A stretch of 15,936 nt of DNA from Pseudomonadota bacterium (GTDB lineage Bacteria > Pseudomonadota > Alphaproteobacteria > Rhodospirillales > Rhodospirillaceae): contig JAEWWF010000344.1 of NCBI GenBank assembly GCA_023396465.1, forward strand, positions 1 to 15,936, given 5' to 3'. Under the pieces are notes generated by a model, which ran no database searches, had not been told where the DNA came from, and saw only the letters and a program-made list of their open reading frames with translations. The translations under genes and the position numbers were made by a program. Shown here piece after piece: positions 12,699-15,936 of this stretch (its first letter is position 1; the number at the start of each line of letters is the position of its first letter).

Positions 12699-14129
12699 AT
12701 GGGACATCGGCTGGGCAGACTTGCGGTGACGTTCCTGCCGCTGGTGGTGATCGGCGGGCTGCTGGTGGCCGATGGGGTCGATCTGTCCACCGTGGACCAC
12801 GACCTGGCGGCGTGGTTCGGCCGCCACCGTCACACGCTGTTGGTGGTGGCGCTATGGATCAGCGGCGGCTGGGCCGTCGCCCGCACCATCCGCCACCATG
12901 CCTGGCGTCGGCTGGCCGCGCGCCGCGACGGGACGGCGCCGAAGGTCCTGGTGCAGATCGCCACCGGCACGGTTTATCTCGTCACTTTCGGCGGCCTGCT
13001 CGGCACCTTGTTCGGCAAGGATCTGCTGGCCGGGCTGGCGGCCTTTTCCGGCGTCATCGGCATCGTGCTCGGCTTCGCCCTGCGCAGCATCATCCTCGAC
13101 CTGTTCATGGGTCTCGCCATCAACCTGGAGCGTCCGTTCCAGATCGGCGAGCGCATTCACGTCCGCATCCGCGGCACCGAGGTCTTGGGGGCGGTGCAGG
13201 AAATTTCCTGGCGGGCGGTGCGGGTGCTGACGGTGGAAAACTCCGTCGCCATCATCCCCAACCGCGAGATTTCCGAGGCCGTCGTCATCAACGTGGCTCA
13301 GCCCCAGACCACCTCTCAGCTGTCGGTGGAAGTGCCGGTGGAGAGCGGCATCAGTCCGGCCCGCACCAGCCGGGTGCTGGAAGCCGCCCTGCACGATGCC
13401 GCGTCGAACGGTGGCCCGGTATGCGAGCCGGTGCGGGTGGAGGCGATGGCGGTGACCGGGGATGGCGTCACCTGGCGTTGCGTGTTCCAGCACGACCACC
13501 GCCGAAGCCCCATTGGCGTCGCCCGCGATCAGGTTTTGCGCACGGTGCTGCGCCACCTCTACGCCGCCGGCATTGGTATCGCCACCAGCCGCCGCATCGT
13601 CATCGACGGCAACGGCGGGCGTCCGGACGAGGACGCGGTGGCGGTGCTGCGCCGGGTGGCGCTGTTCGAGCCGCTGACCGACGCCGAACTTGCCGAACTC
13701 GCCGCCCGCGCCACCCGCCACCACTTCGCCCCCGGCGAGGCGGTGATCCGCCAGGGCGATACCGGCGATGTCCTGCATGTGGTCGCGGAGGGCTTCCTGG
13801 AGGCGCTGGTGGACGGCCGTGTCGTGGGTCATGTCACGCCGGGCGACCTGATTGGCGAAATGGCCATGCTGACCGGCGAACCGCGTAGCGCCACCGTGCG
13901 GGCGCTGACCGATAGCATCGCCTGGGAGGTCGGCCGTGATGCCCTGGCGCCGCTGCTGGAGGCGCGTCCGGCCCTGACGGAAGCCATTTCCACCATCACC
14001 GCCGAACGCCGCCGCCGGTTGCAGCAGTCGCTCGGCGATGGCGCGGTCGCGGCTCCGGCGGCGGCGCAGGCACAATCCATCCGCAGCGCCATGGCGCGGG
14101 TGTTCGGCCTGTTGAAGCTGGTGACGTAG
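12699..14129 (+). CDS. MscS-family mechanosensitive channel with C-terminal cyclic-nucleotide-binding domain
   Basis: 476-residue inner-membrane channel. Hydrophobic segments lie at about 8-25, 45-62 and 85-105. The MscS pore helix region (about 110-147) reads LAAFSGVIGIVLGFALRS and continues LFMGLAINLERPFQIGERI. The MscS beta domain follows (about 148-200, VQEISWRAVRVLTVENSVAIIPN). After the alpha/beta vestibule (200-305) comes a cyclic-nucleotide-binding domain (about 320-437). Its phosphate-binding cassette LIGEMAMLTGEPRSATVRA keeps Gly386-Glu387 and Arg396, the residues that normally hold the cyclic phosphate and ribose. Such fusions are known as bacterial cyclic-nucleotide-gated MscS-like channels, which tend to respond to ligand more than to tension. 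GGGAGACG upstream supports the start. It ends 3 nt from the convergent TerB-like gene. Confidence 0.93.
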   Translation: MGHRLGRLAVTFLPLVVIGGLLVADGVDLSTVDHDLAAWFGRHRHTLLVVALWISGGWAVARTIRHHAWRRLAARRDGTAPKVLVQIATGTVYLVTFGGLLGTLFGKDLLAGLAAFSGVIGIVLGFALRSIILDLFMGLAINLERPFQIGERIHVRIRGTEVLGAVQEISWRAVRVLTVENSVAIIPNREISEAVVINVAQPQTTSQLSVEVPVESGISPARTSRVLEAALHDAASNGGPVCEPVRVEAMAVTGDGVTWRCVFQHDHRRSPIGVARDQVLRTVLRHLYAAGIGIATSRRIVIDGNGGRPDEDAVAVLRRVALFEPLTDAELAELAARATRHHFAPGEAVIRQGDTGDVLHVVAEGFLEALVDGRVVGHVTPGDLIGEMAMLTGEPRSATVRALTDSIAWEVGRDALAPLLEARPALTEAISTITAERRRRLQQSLGDGAVAAPAAAQAQSIRSAMARVFGLLKLVT

Positions 14130-14132
14130 GGC

Positions 14133-14876
14133 CTACAGCCCAGCCGCCTCGGCCCGTGCCGCTTCCACCTTGGCATCCAGTTGGGCCATCAGCCCGCCCG
14201 GCAGACCGAGGGCGCCGCCCAGGCGCTGCAGGTACTGGTGTTCGGCCGGCACGTCGGGGTCAATGGCGAGGCGGGAGGCAACGTACAACTCCGCCCCCTG
14301 CTCCTGGGTGCGGGCAAGGCGGGCAACGGCCATGGGATCGGCGTCGGTGGTGAAGGCGTCGAGCAGGAAGCCCTTTTCCTCCGCCGTCAGGCCCTGATCG
14401 GTGATGGCGGCGGTGATGCGGGCGTGTTCGTCGGCGTCGATGTGGCCGTCGCACTTGGCGGCGGCGATCATGGCGCGCACCAGGGCGAGGCGGAAATCAG
14501 CCCCGCCGGCATCGCGCTCCTCGTCCAACGCGAAACCGCTGTGGGCCGGCGGCGCCGCCGCCATGTCGGCCAGCGGCGCCCCTTGCGCCGGCTGTCCCGC
14601 CTTCCAATCGCGCCAGGCTTTCCAGGCAAGGCCGGCGAGCAAGGCGGCGCCGCCGTACTTCAGCGCCTTGCCGCCCATCTTGCGGCCCTTCTTGCTGCCG
14701 AGCACCAGCGATAGCAGCCCACCCGCCGCCGCCCCGCCGAGCATGCCGCCGCCGAAGCCGGAACCACCGCCGCCGGAGGCGCCGCCGCTGCCAAGCATGT
14801 GCCGCACGTTCTTTTCCAGCCCCGCCGTGCCGCCGGAGCCGAGAACTCCCTCCAGCATGCGCCGCACATCCATCAT
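14133..14876 (-). CDS. TerB/DUF533-like protein with Gly-rich membrane-associated N-terminus
   Basis: 247 residues, resembling the DUF533 (YebE-like) group with a C-terminal TerB-type helical domain. The N-terminal part begins MMDVRRMLEGVLGSGG. It is followed by a Gly/Ser-rich stretch (about 29-55) and a hydrophobic segment with basic insert (GLLSLVLGSKKGRKMGGKALKYGGAALLAGLAWKAW overall, residues 53-88), which probably contacts the membrane. The TerB-like domain (about 127-245) contains LALVRAMIAAAKCDGHIDADE, with the acidic DGHID pattern proposed to bind metal in this fold. AGGAG lies 4 nt before the first ATG (14876) and 7 nt before the second (14873); either could be used. Function is unknown; stress or envelope roles are suggested for relatives. 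The longer frame from 14939 has no better start. Confidence 0.85.
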   Translation of the reverse strand: MMDVRRMLEGVLGSGGTAGLEKNVRHMLGSGGASGGGGSGFGGGMLGGAAAGGLLSLVLGSKKGRKMGGKALKYGGAALLAGLAWKAWRDWKAGQPAQGAPLADMAAAPPAHSGFALDEERDAGGADFRLALVRAMIAAAKCDGHIDADEHARITAAITDQGLTAEEKGFLLDAFTTDADPMAVARLARTQEQGAELYVASRLAIDPDVPAEHQYLQRLGGALGLPGGLMAQLDAKVEAARAEAAGL

Positions 14877-14951
14877 GTCTCTCCTGTCTGTTGTAAGATC
14901 ACGTCGGCAGGAGATGGGGGCGGCGCGGCGGCGGCACAACCACCGCCCGCG

Positions 14952-15936
14952 TCACCACACGGGCTGGAGATCGAAGGTCTTCACCTGCGGCACTTGGCGC
15001 GGGTCGTCCAGCATGCGCTCCAGCTCCGCCACGCTTGGCAGGCGCTTGTCGGGGCGCGGGGCGCCCTTGGGTTCCTCGGCGTAGACGGCGACGATATGTT
15101 CGCGCGGGGTGCCGAAATAGCGGCCGCGCGGGCTGAACAGATCGAAGAAGTGATCGCGCAGGATTTCCGCATAGCGGGCCGCTGTCTGCTGGCCGATCCA
15201 GCCGTCCGGCTCGAACCCCACCAGGAAGCCGCCACACAGCGACCGCCGGTAATAGACCTTGCGCATGCCGAACTCCCGCGGCCGGTCGTGGATCGGCGTG
15301 CCCGGCTCCAGCACGAAATGGCCGGCCAGGATCTGGTCGACGTAAGGGCTGTTGCGATGCATGAAGGCGAGCGTGTCGCGCAGGTCGTCGCGGGTTTCGG
15401 TGGGGAAGCCGATGATCATGAAGCAGTGGTTGCGGATGCCCGCCTCCGACGACCGCCGCAGCACGATTTCCGAGCCTTCGGCGTCGTTGCCCTTGTCCAT
15501 CAGCGCCAGCAGCCGTTCGGAGCCGCTTTCCAGGCCCCAATAGACGGCGCGGCAGCCGGCTTCGTGCATCTTCTCCAGGATGTCGGGGGTGAAGTCGCGG
15601 GTCGGCTTGGCGAGGGCGTAGTAATGCACGTCGAGGCCCTGGGCCAGGATTTCGGTGCTGATCTTCCAGAACCGCTTGGCCGAGATCATCTCGTCGACGA
15701 AGGTGAACAGCTTGGCGCCGAGGGTTTCCTGAAGGTGCTTCATCTCCGCCACCACGCGGTCGATGGCCTGCGTCTTGTAGGTGCCGGCGTAGGACGCGAA
15801 GTGGTTGCAGAAGGTGCAGCGCCGCCAGTAGCAGCCGCGCGACGACAGCACCGGATAGACCGGATCGGGCACGAAGTAAGCCTTGGCGTCGAAGTCGCGG
15901 AAGTCGGCGAAGGGCTGGGTGTTGTAATCGACCGGG
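14952..15936 (-). CDS. Radical SAM protein, probably of the B12-binding-domain class; 5' end outside window
   Basis: The reading frame is open to the right edge, so at least 328 residues are visible and the N-terminus is missing. The cluster motif is RGCYWRRCTFCNHF near base 15820, with cysteines spaced CX4CX2C rather than the usual CX3CX2C. Downstream radical SAM barrel features are FTFVDEMISAKRFWK, the VYWGLESGSERLL segment (the GLESGS motif common to B12-dependent and related enzymes) and HCFMIIGFPTET. The residues before the motif, ending FVPDPVYPVLSSRGC, look like the linker that follows a cobalamin-binding domain, so such a domain may lie just outside the window. The C-terminus ends QVKTFDLQPVW. 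The substrate is unknown. The gap to the TerB-like gene is 75 nt on the same strand, so they may be co-transcribed. Confidence 0.87.
   Translation of the reverse strand, partial: PVDYNTQPFADFRDFDAKAYFVPDPVYPVLSSRGCYWRRCTFCNHFASYAGTYKTQAIDRVVAEMKHLQETLGAKLFTFVDEMISAKRFWKISTEILAQGLDVHYYALAKPTRDFTPDILEKMHEAGCRAVYWGLESGSERLLALMDKGNDAEGSEIVLRRSSEAGIRNHCFMIIGFPTETRDDLRDTLAFMHRNSPYVDQILAGHFVLEPGTPIHDRPREFGMRKVYYRRSLCGGFLVGFEPDGWIGQQTAARYAEILRDHFFDLFSPRGRYFGTPREHIVAVYAEEPKGAPRPDKRLPSVAELERMLDDPRQVPQVKTFDLQPVW

Noticed and set aside
12852..14075. 407-codon minus-strand frame opposite the MscS-like channel
   Set aside because: It is antisense to a gene with clear channel and nucleotide-binding motifs, and its composition is typical of a shadow frame.

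Overview
The window is GC-rich bacterial chromosome, densely coded on both strands. Gene content and order point to an alphaproteobacterium, most likely Rhodospirillales. The main clue is a MarR regulator, an OmpR-type response regulator and a sensor kinase (PetP/PetR-like) placed divergently from a class IV branched-chain aminotransferase. A def-fmt pair and an alphaproteobacterial-type NifU/IscU-like scaffold protein agree with this. No rRNA, tRNA, phage, insertion sequence or CRISPR array was seen.

Layout, left to right. (1) 1-2039, plus strand: the 3' end of a gene that probably fuses a Memo-like domain to an AMMECR1 domain, then an IscU/NifU-like scaffold protein and a PAP2 membrane phosphatase. 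(2) 2040-5504, minus strand: an efflux operon read membrane-fusion protein (EmrA-like), 14-TM DHA2 transporter (EmrB-like), TetR repressor. Two near-identical 16-bp palindromes lie upstream, one on each side of a possible promoter. (3) 5753-6346, plus strand: an unrecognised secreted helical protein. (4) 6364-9598, minus strand: marR (petP-like), ompR-type regulator (petR-like), sensor kinase, GNAT acetyltransferase. (5) 9757-10668, plus strand: the ilvE-type aminotransferase, followed by a strong terminator. Two abutting perfect inverted repeats fill the marR/ilvE promoter region. (6) 10734-11022: non-coding DNA between convergent genes, holding a composite structured repeat: two hairpin modules that are 93% identical over 81 bp, separated by a 32-bp perfect palindrome. 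(7) 11023-12520, minus strand: def-fmt. (8) 12699-14129, plus strand: an MscS-type channel with a C-terminal cyclic-nucleotide-binding domain. (9) 14133-14876, minus strand: a TerB/DUF533-like protein. (10) 14952-15936, minus strand: a radical SAM enzyme that runs off the right edge.

Much of the window concerns the cell envelope and regulation: drug efflux under TetR control, a two-component system with a MarR partner, a ligand-gated mechanosensitive channel and a membrane phosphatase. Among housekeeping genes, def and fmt handle N-formyl-methionine metabolism and ilvE handles branched-chain amino acids. The items most worth checking are the structured repeat at 10762-11005, the paired TetR operators at 5555-5632, the double palindrome at 9643-9693, and the CX4CX2C cluster motif of the radical SAM protein.
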